From: Streptomyces fradiae | GTDB lineage: Bacteria; Actinomycetota; Actinomycetes; Streptomycetales; Streptomycetaceae | NCBI RefSeq assembly: GCF_041270065.1 | Contig: NZ_CP065958.1 | Span: 248,001-312,000 of the forward strand | Reading direction: 5' to 3' | Length of the DNA stretch: 64,000 nt | Part shown: positions 19,697-26,261 of the stretch, piece by piece | Layout of the letters: every line of letters begins with the position of its first letter | Position numbering within the stretch: position 1 is the stretch's first letter | Notes under the pieces: model-generated | Seen by the model: only the letters and a program-made list of their open reading frames with translations | Databases searched by the model: none | What the model was told of the DNA's origin: nothing | Made by a program: the position numbers and the translations under genes

Positions 19697-20611
19697 ATGA
19701 GCACGCGGACCAAGGCGACACGCGCGGAGACGTCTGCCGGTCGGCAGGCGCGCGACCGGCTTCTCGCCGCGATGCCGATGACGGAGCGGCGGATCGAGCT
19801 GGGGACGGTGTCCACCGCCGTCCTGGAGGGCGGGGACGGCCGGCCCGTCGTGCTGCTGCACGGCCAGGGCGAGTTCGCCGCCGTCTGGATCAACGTGATC
19901 CCCGACCTGGTCAGGACGCACCGGGTGATCGTTCCCGACCTGCCCGGCCACGGCGCCTCGGAGGTGCGCGAGGGCCGGCTCGACGCCGAAACGGTCCTGA
20001 CCTGGCTCGACGAGCTGATCGACCAGACCTGCCAAGGAAGGCCGCCCGTGCTGGTCGGCCACCTGCTGGGAGGCGCGATCGCCGCCCGGTACGCGGTGCG
20101 CCACGGCGACCGCCTCGCCCACCTGGTGCTGGTCGACACGATGGGTCTGGGCTGGTTCCGGCCGGCGCCGAGCTTCGCGGTGCCCATGATGGGCTTCGTC
20201 GCCCGCCCGACCCCGAAGAGCCGGGACCGTCTGTTCCACCGGTGCTTCCTCGACATGGACCGGGTGGGCGAGCAGGCCGGAGAGCAATGGGAGCCGCTCC
20301 TCGACTACGCCCTGGACCGGGCCCGCACACCGAGCGTGCAGGCGGCGATGCGCGGCATCATCCCGCGTGTCGGCGTGCCGCCGATCCCGTCCGGCGATCT
20401 CACCGGAATCAGGGTTCCCACCGACCTGATCCACGGCCGGTACGACCTCCAGGTACGGCTGCGGGCGGCGGAGGCGGCGAGCGCCCGGTACGGCTGGCCG
20501 CTGCATGTCATCGAGGACTGCCGGGACGATCCCGCCGCCGAGCAGCCGGAGGCCTTCCTCGACGCGCTGCGCGCGGCGCTGGGGACATCGGGAGAGGAGC
20601 AGTCGACATGA
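19697..20611 (+). CDS. Alpha/beta hydrolase-fold protein lacking nucleophile Ser
   Basis: 304 residues with an alpha/beta hydrolase core: VVLLHGQGEFAAVW (oxyanion loop), VIVPDLPGHGAS, and the nucleophile elbow. The elbow reads LVGHLLGGAIAA, so the position normally filled by Ser (GHSLGG) is Leu123, codon ctg at 20063-20065. The Asp loop (IHGRYDLQ) is present. At the usual His position the C-terminal segment reads DCRDDPAAEQPEAF, with Asp rather than His. The protein is therefore probably not a hydrolase in the usual sense, or is decaying. ATG 19697 has AGGAGG five bases upstream. The stop overlaps the next start (ATGA), so it is coupled to the flavin oxidoreductase. Confidence 0.85.
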   Translation: MSTRTKATRAETSAGRQARDRLLAAMPMTERRIELGTVSTAVLEGGDGRPVVLLHGQGEFAAVWINVIPDLVRTHRVIVPDLPGHGASEVREGRLDAETVLTWLDELIDQTCQGRPPVLVGHLLGGAIAARYAVRHGDRLAHLVLVDTMGLGWFRPAPSFAVPMMGFVARPTPKSRDRLFHRCFLDMDRVGEQAGEQWEPLLDYALDRARTPSVQAAMRGIIPRVGVPPIPSGDLTGIRVPTDLIHGRYDLQVRLRAAEAASARYGWPLHVIEDCRDDPAAEQPEAFLDALRAALGTSGEEQST

Positions 20612-22035
20612 GCACGAGCACGTTCGAGATCACCGGACTCGACGGCGGGCGCGTCGGCCTGACCTCGGCTCGGATCGAGCAGCTCGGCACCCGGCTCGAC
20701 GGGCCGGTGCTCATGGCCGGGGACGAGGGCTGGGACGAGGCCGTCCTGCTCTGGAACGCCATGGTCACGGCCAGGCCCTCGCTCGTCGTCCAGCCGCTCT
20801 CGGCCCGGGACGTGGCCACGGCCGTCCGGTTCGCCGCCGACCACGGCCTGTTGCTGAGCGTCAAGGGCGGAGGCCACAACATCGCCGGCACGGCACTCGC
20901 CGACGGCGGGCTGACCCTCGACATGTCCCGGATGAAGGAGGTCATCGTGGACCCGGCGGCCCGCCTCGCGCGCGCCGGTCCCGGATGCCTGCTGAAGGAC
21001 GTCGACGGGGCCACCCAGCGGTACGGTCTGGCGACGGTGCTCGGGTTCGTGTCCGAGACGGGGGTCGCCGGCCTGACCCTCGGCGGCGGATTCGGCTACC
21101 TGACCCGCCGGTTCGGCTGGGCGGCCGACAACCTGGAGGAGGTCGAGATCGTCACGGCGGACGGCGCGACCAGGACCGCGAGCCGGGTGGAGAACCCGGA
21201 CCTGTTCTGGGCGGTCCGCGGCGGCGGTGGCAACTTCGGCGTCGTCACCCGCTTCACCTTCCGGTTGCACGAGGTCGGCCCCGTCATCACCGGAGGCCTG
21301 GCGGCCTGGAGCATCGACCGGGCGGACGAGGTCCTCGCGGCGTACCGGGAACTCACCGAGTCCGCTCCCCGCGAGCTGACGGCGGTGGCGATCGTCCGGC
21401 TCGCACCGCCCGCGCCGTTCGTCCCGGAGGCGTGGCACCTCAAGCCCGTCGTCGGGCTGCTCGTGTGCCACAGCGGCGCGAACGCCGAAGCCGACCTCGC
21501 GCCGCTGCGTGGCCTGGGAGAGCCGATCTTCAATCTGATCGGCGAGAAGCCGTACGCGGCCCAGCAGTCGATGCTCGACGCGATGGAGCCGAAGGGCCTG
21601 AACCAGTACTGGAAGGCCGAGTTCCTCCCCGGCCTGCCGGGCGAGTACCTTCCCGTGTTCCGGGACGCGGCGCTGGAGGTCTGTTCTCCCCTGTCCTTCT
21701 CCGTCGTCTTCCACCTCGCCGGTGCGCTGAACGAGGCCGCCGACGACGGTGGAGCGGTCGGCAACCGGGAAGCCCGGTTCATCAGCGGCTTCTCCGGAGT
21801 CTGGCCCCCGGGGACCGACGGCGAGGGGACCGTGGCCGCCGTCCGCAAGGGATGGGAGAGCATCCGTCCGTTCTCGACCGGCGGGAACTACGTCAACTTC
21901 CAGCTGGCCGAGGACGACGACGCCAGAACCGCCGACGCGTACCGGGGCACCTACGAGCGTCTTCGCCGGATCAAGGCGGCATACGACCCGGACAATGTCT
22001 TCCGCGTCAACCGCAACATCCGGCCGGGCAGATGA
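20608..22035 (+). CDS. FAD-linked oxidoreductase, BBE-like (PCMH fold)
   Basis: 475 residues. The FAD-binding PCMH domain covers about residues 55-225: SVKGGGHNIAGTAL contains His90, the expected 8-alpha-histidyl FAD attachment site, and GVAGLTLGGGFGYLTRRFG is the pyrophosphate loop. The second covalent site (Cys) of berberine-bridge enzymes is missing, since the segment reads GFVSETG, so FAD is probably mono-covalent. The C-terminal BBE domain ends YDPDNVFRVNRNI. Such enzymes oxidise alcohols, sugars or natural-product intermediates. The start is coupled to the upstream hydrolase-like gene, with GGAGAGGAG in front. Confidence 0.93.
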   Translation: MSTSTFEITGLDGGRVGLTSARIEQLGTRLDGPVLMAGDEGWDEAVLLWNAMVTARPSLVVQPLSARDVATAVRFAADHGLLLSVKGGGHNIAGTALADGGLTLDMSRMKEVIVDPAARLARAGPGCLLKDVDGATQRYGLATVLGFVSETGVAGLTLGGGFGYLTRRFGWAADNLEEVEIVTADGATRTASRVENPDLFWAVRGGGGNFGVVTRFTFRLHEVGPVITGGLAAWSIDRADEVLAAYRELTESAPRELTAVAIVRLAPPAPFVPEAWHLKPVVGLLVCHSGANAEADLAPLRGLGEPIFNLIGEKPYAAQQSMLDAMEPKGLNQYWKAEFLPGLPGEYLPVFRDAALEVCSPLSFSVVFHLAGALNEAADDGGAVGNREARFISGFSGVWPPGTDGEGTVAAVRKGWESIRPFSTGGNYVNFQLAEDDDARTADAYRGTYERLRRIKAAYDPDNVFRVNRNIRPGR

Positions 22036-22045
22036 AGGATCAGCG

Positions 22046-22217
22046 ATGAGCGCCGTCGACAACGGGCTCGACATGTACGCCGCCTGCGCGGCGGCGTACA
22101 TGGACCGCGACCCTCCGCGGCCGCCGAGGGAGCAGGTTGCGCGAGGTCCGGTAACGCGCTTCGGCGCTCAAACCGGCGATCATGCCGCACGCCAGGAGGT
22201 CGTACGGGCCGAGGCTT
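22046..22217. pseudogene. Patchwork of gene fragments after the BBE gene
   Basis: A short plus-strand frame from ATG 22046 has good codon bias for about 22 codons (MSAVDNGLDMYAACAAAYM) and then loses it. From there to about 22210 the minus strand has the better bias and reads PYDLLACGMIAGLSAEARYR without a start. This looks like the junction of two truncated genes. I cannot identify either parent. Confidence 0.35.
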
Positions 22218-22490
22218 TCAACCGAGCCAGTGGCGCCAGCGGGCGGCCGGCGGCTCGCAGCGCCCCGAAGCCACCATGTCCCGATAGGTGCGCTCCCTCA
22301 ATTCGTCCCAGGTCACTTCCTCCCCGTTCACGGGAAGCGGCCGACCGTCGGCGTCGGTCAATGCGGAGACGGCGACCTTGCAGTCGGGAGAACGAACGGT
22401 CCGGGTGCCGTACCACGTGAACGAGGCGAGGGCGACGACGCAACAGGCCAGCAGTATTCGCGCGGGACGGGAGTGCTTCACCCGGCACAT
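22218..22490 (-). CDS. Hypothetical small membrane-anchored protein
   Basis: 90 residues from ATG 22490. A basic start (MCRVKHSRPAR) leads into one hydrophobic helix (ILLACCVVALASFTWYG), then a polar domain with VSALTDADGRPLPVNGEEV and a Cys at each end of it. The topology is a single-pass protein with an outside domain of about 60 residues. There is no clear Shine-Dalgarno site. It lies in a region of gene remnants, so it may be the surviving part of something larger. No family recognised. Confidence 0.5.
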   Translation of the reverse strand: MCRVKHSRPARILLACCVVALASFTWYGTRTVRSPDCKVAVSALTDADGRPLPVNGEEVTWDELRERTYRDMVASGRCEPPAARWRHWLG

Positions 22491-22552
22491 CGTAGACACC
22501 GGTACGGCGGTGATCGGCGTCCGGCGTCGCGCACGCGCGCGGAGGGGCGGAC

Positions 22553-22583
22553 CCCAAGGCCCTGGATGATCCAGGGCCTTGGG
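22553..22583. terminator. 14-bp hairpin terminator
   Basis: Arms 22553-22566 and 22570-22583 are perfectly complementary with a 3-nt loop (tga). It begins 12 bp beyond the stop of the small minus-strand gene at 22595 and is upstream of the 90-residue gene. It probably ends that minus-strand transcript. Confidence 0.75.
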
Positions 22584-22594
22584 TGCGGTCCGGG

Positions 22595-22807
22595 CTACTT
22601 CGGCGCTGTCGAGGTCTGCAGCTGCCGGTCCGCCGTGCGGAGAAGGTCGCCGACCCGCCGCCAGGAGTCGATTCTGTGCCGTGCGCGGCGGGCACGTTCC
22701 TCCGGGTCCCGGACGAAGAGCGCCAGGAGGACCCCATGCAGCCCGCGATCCGCCGCCCACCCCCTCCGACGGGCTGGCGACGCCGCCTCGCCCGGCTCCC
22801 GATCCAC
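22595..22807 (-). CDS. Hypothetical small protein, possibly 5' truncated
   Basis: Up to 70 residues. The C-terminal half (VRDPEERARRARHRID, SWRRVGDLLRTADRQLQ) has good codon bias and a terminator right after its stop, which argues for a real gene. The N-terminal 25 codons run antisense to a recognisable flavin/F420-reductase fragment and are probably not original. The gene may thus have lost its own 5' end. Basic and helical. No family recognised. Confidence 0.35.
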   Translation of the reverse strand: MDREPGEAASPARRRGWAADRGLHGVLLALFVRDPEERARRARHRIDSWRRVGDLLRTADRQLQTSTAPK

Positions 22808-23035
22808 CTCTTCCGCGGAGGCTGGGGACCCCTCTTCAGAGGGCGGCTGCTCCTGCTACCACGCGGTCACCGCACAGTTCCTCACACCGGCGGAGGGCGG
22901 CCGGCTCATGACCGACTACGCCCACCGACACCCCCGAGCCGCACGGGCGCTGTGCCGCTTCATGGGCTTCCCGGCCGACGGCTCCACTTCCGCCTTCCGC
23001 ACCGCGGGCGAGCACCCCCGGCGCCCTGGGCTGAC
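22736..23035 (+). pseudogene. Deazaflavin-dependent nitroreductase remnant, internal deletion
   Basis: ATG 22736 with AGGAGG in front opens a frame reading GWRRRLARLPIHLFRGG and GPLFRGRLLLL, the N-terminus of the deazaflavin (F420)-dependent nitroreductase family. About 45 codons in, the sequence jumps, in another frame, to AVTAQFLTPAEGGRLM and YAHRHPRAARALCRFMGF, which is the family's C-terminus. Roughly 60 central residues, including the region that binds the cofactor, are missing at a junction near 22865. The last residues (FRTAGE) run into a second remnant. It cannot make an active enzyme. Confidence 0.7.
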
Positions 23036-23165
23036 GAACCCGAACGCCGCCTGGTACTACCCCAGCCCCGGCCCACCGGCCCGGAAGATCAAGACCACGT
23101 GGCGTTCTGGCGGGGCGTACGGGTGGAGGGCTCGCCGGAGCCGGAGGAGCCCGCGCGCGAGGGGG
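23036..23165 (+). pseudogene. DUF427 gene fragment, frameshifted
   Basis: NAAWYYPSPGPPARKIK followed, one base out of frame, by HVAFWRGVRVEG matches the C-terminal part of DUF427 proteins, where these two pieces are contiguous. A single missing base in the Asp codon after ARKIK (about 23094) explains the shift. The N-terminal part is absent, fused instead to the nitroreductase remnant. Confidence 0.6.
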
Positions 23166-23840
23166 TCAGCGACGGGTGAGATGCCGGAAGGCGACGACGG
23201 CTTGCAGAGAGGCGGCCGGCCGAAGCAGTACGGGGCGCGGACGCTCGGGCATCGTGCCGCGCCGCAGCGCGAGACCGGTGACCGTGACGACGGGAAGCGC
23301 CCAGGCCGCGACCGCCGCCAGCCGTACCCCGCGGCTGGGCTCGTGGCGCAGGGTGAGCCACGTCCAGTAGGCGGCGTCGGCGAAGGTGTCGGCGTAGTCC
23401 CCGAACGGGGAGACCGTGCCCTGACGGCGGGCGAGGCGTCCGTCGGCGAGGTCGAGGCCGATCGCCAACGCCCCGGAGGCCCGGCCGGCTCCGCCGGGCA
23501 GGGCGGGGAGGTTGGCGCGCAGCAGCGTCAGGACATCTGCGGTGGCCAGGCGGGTGCGGTGTTCCAGGAGCCCCAGGTGCAGGATGGACAGTGCCCAGCT
23601 GGTGATCACCCAGCGCCGTCCGGGCCGTCTGCCGGCGGCCGCCGCGCACAGGACGCCGTGCAGGACGGTGAGCTCGGCCAGAGCCCGCGGGCGGCGGGCG
23701 GCCTGGTGCATCGACCGGCGGGCGGCGTGATCGAGGAAGCGTACGAGGGCTACCGGGGCGGGGCGCCGCTCGCGCAGTTCGCTCAGCAGCGCGATCGTGG
23801 CGGCGCGGCTGTCGGTCATCTCGGCTACGGACTGCTGCAC
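23166..23840 (-). CDS. CDP-alcohol phosphatidyltransferase family protein
   Basis: Integral membrane enzyme expected to move a phospho-alcohol from a CDP-linked donor to an acceptor, as in phospholipid or inositol-lipid synthesis. 224 residues. The catalytic signature D-x2-DG-x2-AR-x8-G-x3-D-x3-D is complete: Asp130, Asp133-Gly134, Ala137-Arg138, Gly147, Asp151 and Asp155. An N-terminal extension of about 100 residues is mostly helical and soluble, which is unusual. The GTG start at 23840 is preferred, with GGAGG nearby; ATG at 23819 is the alternative. It is divergent from an SRPBCC gene, with a Crp-type site between them. Substrates are unknown. Confidence 0.85.
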   Translation of the reverse strand: MQQSVAEMTDSRAATIALLSELRERRPAPVALVRFLDHAARRSMHQAARRPRALAELTVLHGVLCAAAAGRRPGRRWVITSWALSILHLGLLEHRTRLATADVLTLLRANLPALPGGAGRASGALAIGLDLADGRLARRQGTVSPFGDYADTFADAAYWTWLTLRHEPSRGVRLAAVAAWALPVVTVTGLALRRGTMPERPRPVLLRPAASLQAVVAFRHLTRR

Positions 23841-23901
23841 GTTCCTCCGTCCTCCGCATCGTGATGCCGCTCAGGTTAGGGGTCGACCACGCGGGGAAAC
23901 G

Positions 23902-23943
23902 GTGAGCACGCTCACTGATCGCCCGGGCAGCCGGCCGTAGCGT
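23902..23943 (+). promoter_or_regulatory. Crp-type site A and promoter of the SRPBCC gene
   Basis: GTGAGCACGCTCAC (23902-23915) is an exact GTGA-N6-TCAC palindrome. A TAGCGT hexamer (TANNNT) follows at 23938-23943. If that is the -10, the site is centred at about -41.5, the class II Crp activation position. The site could also affect the divergent CDP-alcohol phosphotransferase gene. Confidence 0.65.
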
Positions 23944-23983
23944 CGGCAGGGAGAGGCGACATACGCGTGGAGAGGTGTGAGCG

Positions 23984-24553
23984 ATGGCGTGGACGGGTGC
24001 TCTGGCGGCGGCCGCGGTGGCGGGTGCGGGCGCCGCGGCCGGGTATGTGGGGCTGGTGACCGGGGCCGTGCCCCTGGACCTGGGGGTCGGCCGGCGCACC
24101 CGGAGGCTGGGACCGCAGACCCTCGACGTCGCAGCGCCTCGCGAGGTGGTGTTCGACGTCGTCGCCCAGCCGTACCTGGACAGGACCACACGGGCGATGC
24201 GCGAGAAGGTCCGGGTCCTTGAGCGTGGCTCCGACATGGTGCTCGCCGCTCATCGCACACCGGTCGCCGGTGGGCGGCTGACGGCGACGACGGTGGAGAC
24301 GGTGCGGTTCACCCGCCCGGCGCGGGTCGACTTCCGTCTCGTGCGCGGGCCGGTGCCCTCCGTCACCGAGTCGTTCGTGCTCACGGAGCGCGAGTCCGGT
24401 ACGCGGCTGGTGTACGAGGGCGAGCTCGCCACGGACCTGTGGCGGGCCGGCCAGTGGTGGGGCGGACTGGTCGCGCCACGGTGGGAAGCCACGGTCGCCG
24501 CGTCGCTGGCCACGATCGGCCAGGAAGCCGAGCGACGGGCGAGGGCTGCCTGA
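23984..24553 (+). CDS. SRPBCC-family protein with N-terminal membrane segment
   Basis: 189 residues. Residues 1-32 are hydrophobic (MAWTGALAAAAVAGAG) and form a signal or anchor segment. The rest has the START/SRPBCC pattern: TLDVAAPREVVFDVVAQPYL at the start, SVTESFVLTERE in the middle and a long C-terminal helix (WEATVAASLATIGQEAE). Such domains bind hydrophobic ligands such as lipids or polyketides. It is the likely target of site A, with a leader of about 34 nt. A second SRPBCC gene lies near the matching site D. The ligand is unknown. Confidence 0.82.
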   Translation: MAWTGALAAAAVAGAGAAAGYVGLVTGAVPLDLGVGRRTRRLGPQTLDVAAPREVVFDVVAQPYLDRTTRAMREKVRVLERGSDMVLAAHRTPVAGGRLTATTVETVRFTRPARVDFRLVRGPVPSVTESFVLTERESGTRLVYEGELATDLWRAGQWWGGLVAPRWEATVAASLATIGQEAERRARAA

Positions 24554-24580
24554 TCCGGGCAAGGCCACGGGAGGGGCGCC

Positions 24581-24606
24581 GGGTGAGTGATCGGGGTCAC
24601 TCACCC
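24581..24606. promoter_or_regulatory. Crp-type site B upstream of ECF sigma gene
   Basis: GTGATCGGGGTCAC (24587-24600) fits GTGA-N6-TCAC. It is the core of a longer perfect inverted repeat with 10-bp arms (24581-24590 and 24597-24606). Unlike sites A, C and D there is no TANNNT hexamer 22-23 bp downstream, so it may act as a repressor site, a stem in the RNA, or with another promoter. It ends about 80 bp before the sigma-factor gene. Confidence 0.5.
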
Positions 24607-24683
24607 GGCTACGTATCCGGCCGCCATGCCGTCACGTCGTACGAGGGTGTACGACCACCCACCGCGCAAGGAGCCCTGAAGCG

Positions 24684-25646
24684 ATGCCCCAGCCCTGTCC
24701 GTCGCCCCTGCCCGGCGGTCTTCCGCAGCCCACGCTGAACGCCGCCCAGGCCGCGCACCGTGAATTCCTGGCCGCTCTTGAACCGCTGCGGGGTGAGTTG
24801 TTCCGGTACTGCCGTCGTCTGACGGGCAGCGTGTGGGACGCCGAGGACCTGGTTCAGGAGGCACTCGTCCGGGCGTTCACCCGGGCCGCGCAGACTCATC
24901 AGCCGATCGAGCGGCCGATGGCGTGGCTGGTGCGGATCGCGACGAACGCCTACCTCGACCAGGTCCGCCGCCCGGCCCCACTTCTCGTGGAACCGGCCGA
25001 GCGCGCCGCCCCGGCCGCATCCGACCCCGCCGAGGTCCGGGACGCGCTCACGGAGATGACCATCCTCCTCGCGCCCCAGGAGCGCGCCGCCCTCGTCCTC
25101 AAGGACGTCTTCGACCTGCCGTTGAAGGAGATCGCCGCCCTGCTGAGCACCACCGAGGGGGCGGTCAAGGCCGCACTGCACCGTGGCCGGCGGCGCCTGG
25201 CCGACCCGGATCGGACCACCGCGCTCGCCCGCCGCACGGCTCCCGACCGGGACACCCTCGACGCCCTCGCAGCGGCGTTCACCGCCTACGACCTGGACGG
25301 GCTGACCAAGCTCTTCGTCGAGCACGCGGTCAGCGACGTCATCGGCGTGGCCCACGAGGTCGGCCGGGACCAGATCGCCGCCGGCTCACTGCACCACACC
25401 CTGCGCTTGGAGACCTCCGTCGTCTGGCGTTCCGAAGTCCGGGAGCTGGACGGCGATCCGCTGGTCCTGATGTGGGCCACGCCGGCCGACGGCAGCGGCC
25501 CCGAGGCGGTCGAGGACGTCCTGCGCGCGGAGACGGCCGTCGGCGGCATCACACGCCTGCGCTGGTACTACTTCTGCCCCGACGTCGTGAAGGACGTCGG
25601 GGACCGACTGGGCGTCCCCGTCCGGACCCACGGCTATCACGTGTAG
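24684..25646 (+). CDS. ECF sigma factor with SnoaL-like C-terminal domain
   Basis: 320 residues, RNA polymerase specificity factor. Region sigma-2 is at about 28-98 (GELFRYCRRLTGSVWDAEDLVQEAL, split here: core DAEDLVQEALVRAF). Sigma-4 is at about 125-178 with DLPLKEIAALLSTTEGAVK. The remaining 140 residues form a SnoaL/NTF2-like fold, as in SigJ-type ECF factors, where it replaces an anti-sigma factor and tunes activity. ATG 24684 has AAGGAG ten bases upstream. No anti-sigma gene is adjacent, consistent with that class. Site B lies in front. Confidence 0.92.
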   Translation: MPQPCPSPLPGGLPQPTLNAAQAAHREFLAALEPLRGELFRYCRRLTGSVWDAEDLVQEALVRAFTRAAQTHQPIERPMAWLVRIATNAYLDQVRRPAPLLVEPAERAAPAASDPAEVRDALTEMTILLAPQERAALVLKDVFDLPLKEIAALLSTTEGAVKAALHRGRRRLADPDRTTALARRTAPDRDTLDALAAAFTAYDLDGLTKLFVEHAVSDVIGVAHEVGRDQIAAGSLHHTLRLETSVVWRSEVRELDGDPLVLMWATPADGSGPEAVEDVLRAETAVGGITRLRWYYFCPDVVKDVGDRLGVPVRTHGYHV

Positions 25647-25694
25647 TCCCCCGGCCACGCCGAGCACACCCGCAGGGCACACGGGGCCCCGCCC

Positions 25695-25980
25695 TCAGAC
25701 GTCCTGGCGCAGGTCGGCGAGGGCGTCCTCGACCCCGCGGTGGAAGGTGGGCTAGGCGAACATCATGTGGCGGAGCCGGTCGACGGGGATCTCGTTCTGG
25801 ACGGCGACACCCAGTCCGTAGAGGACTTCGCCGCCGGCCGGTCCGGCGGAGGTGGCTCCGAGGAGGACGCCGCGGTCGATGTCCTCGACCTCCGTCACCC
25901 GCATATGCCCGTCCACCGGCGCGAAGTCCGCGTGCCCCCATCCCGATCACCACGGCGTCGACTTCCCGCTCCTGCGCCAT
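25695..25980 (-). pseudogene. Pyridine nucleotide-disulfide oxidoreductase remnant
   Basis: An intact ribosome site (GAGGAGG) and ATG at 25980 begin MAQEREVDAVVIGMG, the FAD-binding start of this family. The sequence then jumps frame to HADFAPVDGHMRVTEVED and GVLLGATSAGPAGGEVL, the C-terminal dimerisation domain, ending LADLRQDV. Some 350-400 central residues, including the redox-active cysteines, are missing. The C-terminal part also has an in-frame TAG before PTFHRGVEDAL. Non-functional. Confidence 0.8.
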
Positions 25981-26059
25981 GCACGCCTCCTCGTTCCGCC
26001 CCATTCAGGGCATAAGCCACATTCATCCTTGATCATTGCGTATAAGGAGGGAGGGTTCG

Positions 26060-26102
26060 GTGAGCGCGCTTACCGTTCCCGTCCTCCTTCGGGGCCTACG
26101 TT
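26060..26102 (+). promoter_or_regulatory. Crp-type site C and promoter of the radical SAM operon
   Basis: GTGAGCGCGCTTAC (26060-26073) is one base from GTGA-N6-TCAC and is the exact reverse complement of site D. A TACGTT hexamer (TANNNT) lies at 26097-26102, placing the site centre at about -42 relative to a start near 26109. The same layout occurs at sites A and D. Confidence 0.65.
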
Positions 26103-26108
26103 CGTCGC

Positions 26109-26261
26109 ATGGTTCTGCGGATCGCGCTCGGTGCGGTGTACACGGCCGTTTCGGTGGTGTGGAGCGTGCCGGCGGTGCAGACGTTCGCCCGAGAGGAGTT
26201 CTGCCATGACCCAGGCACCGGCACCCCGGCGCAAGGTGGACCGGGACGAGGTGTTCGTTGA
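26109..26261 (+). CDS. Possible leaderless 50-residue leader peptide
   Basis: An ATG at 26109 falls six bases after the predicted -10 hexamer, that is, exactly at the expected transcription start. The frame encodes a hydrophobic segment (LRIALGAVYTAVSVVWSV) and ends after 50 codons, overlapping the start of the radical SAM gene in another frame. Leaderless translation is common in Streptomyces. It could be a small membrane protein or a coupling leader. Codon bias is decent over the first 30 codons, then follows the overlapping gene. Speculative. Confidence 0.35.
   Translation: MVLRIALGAVYTAVSVVWSVPAVQTFAREEFCHDPGTGTPAQGGPGRGVR

Noticed and set aside
19489..20607. Very long upstream extension of the BBE oxidoreductase frame
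   Set aside because: It is the alternative frame of the alpha/beta hydrolase gene; the true start at 20608 has a ribosome site and ATGA coupling.
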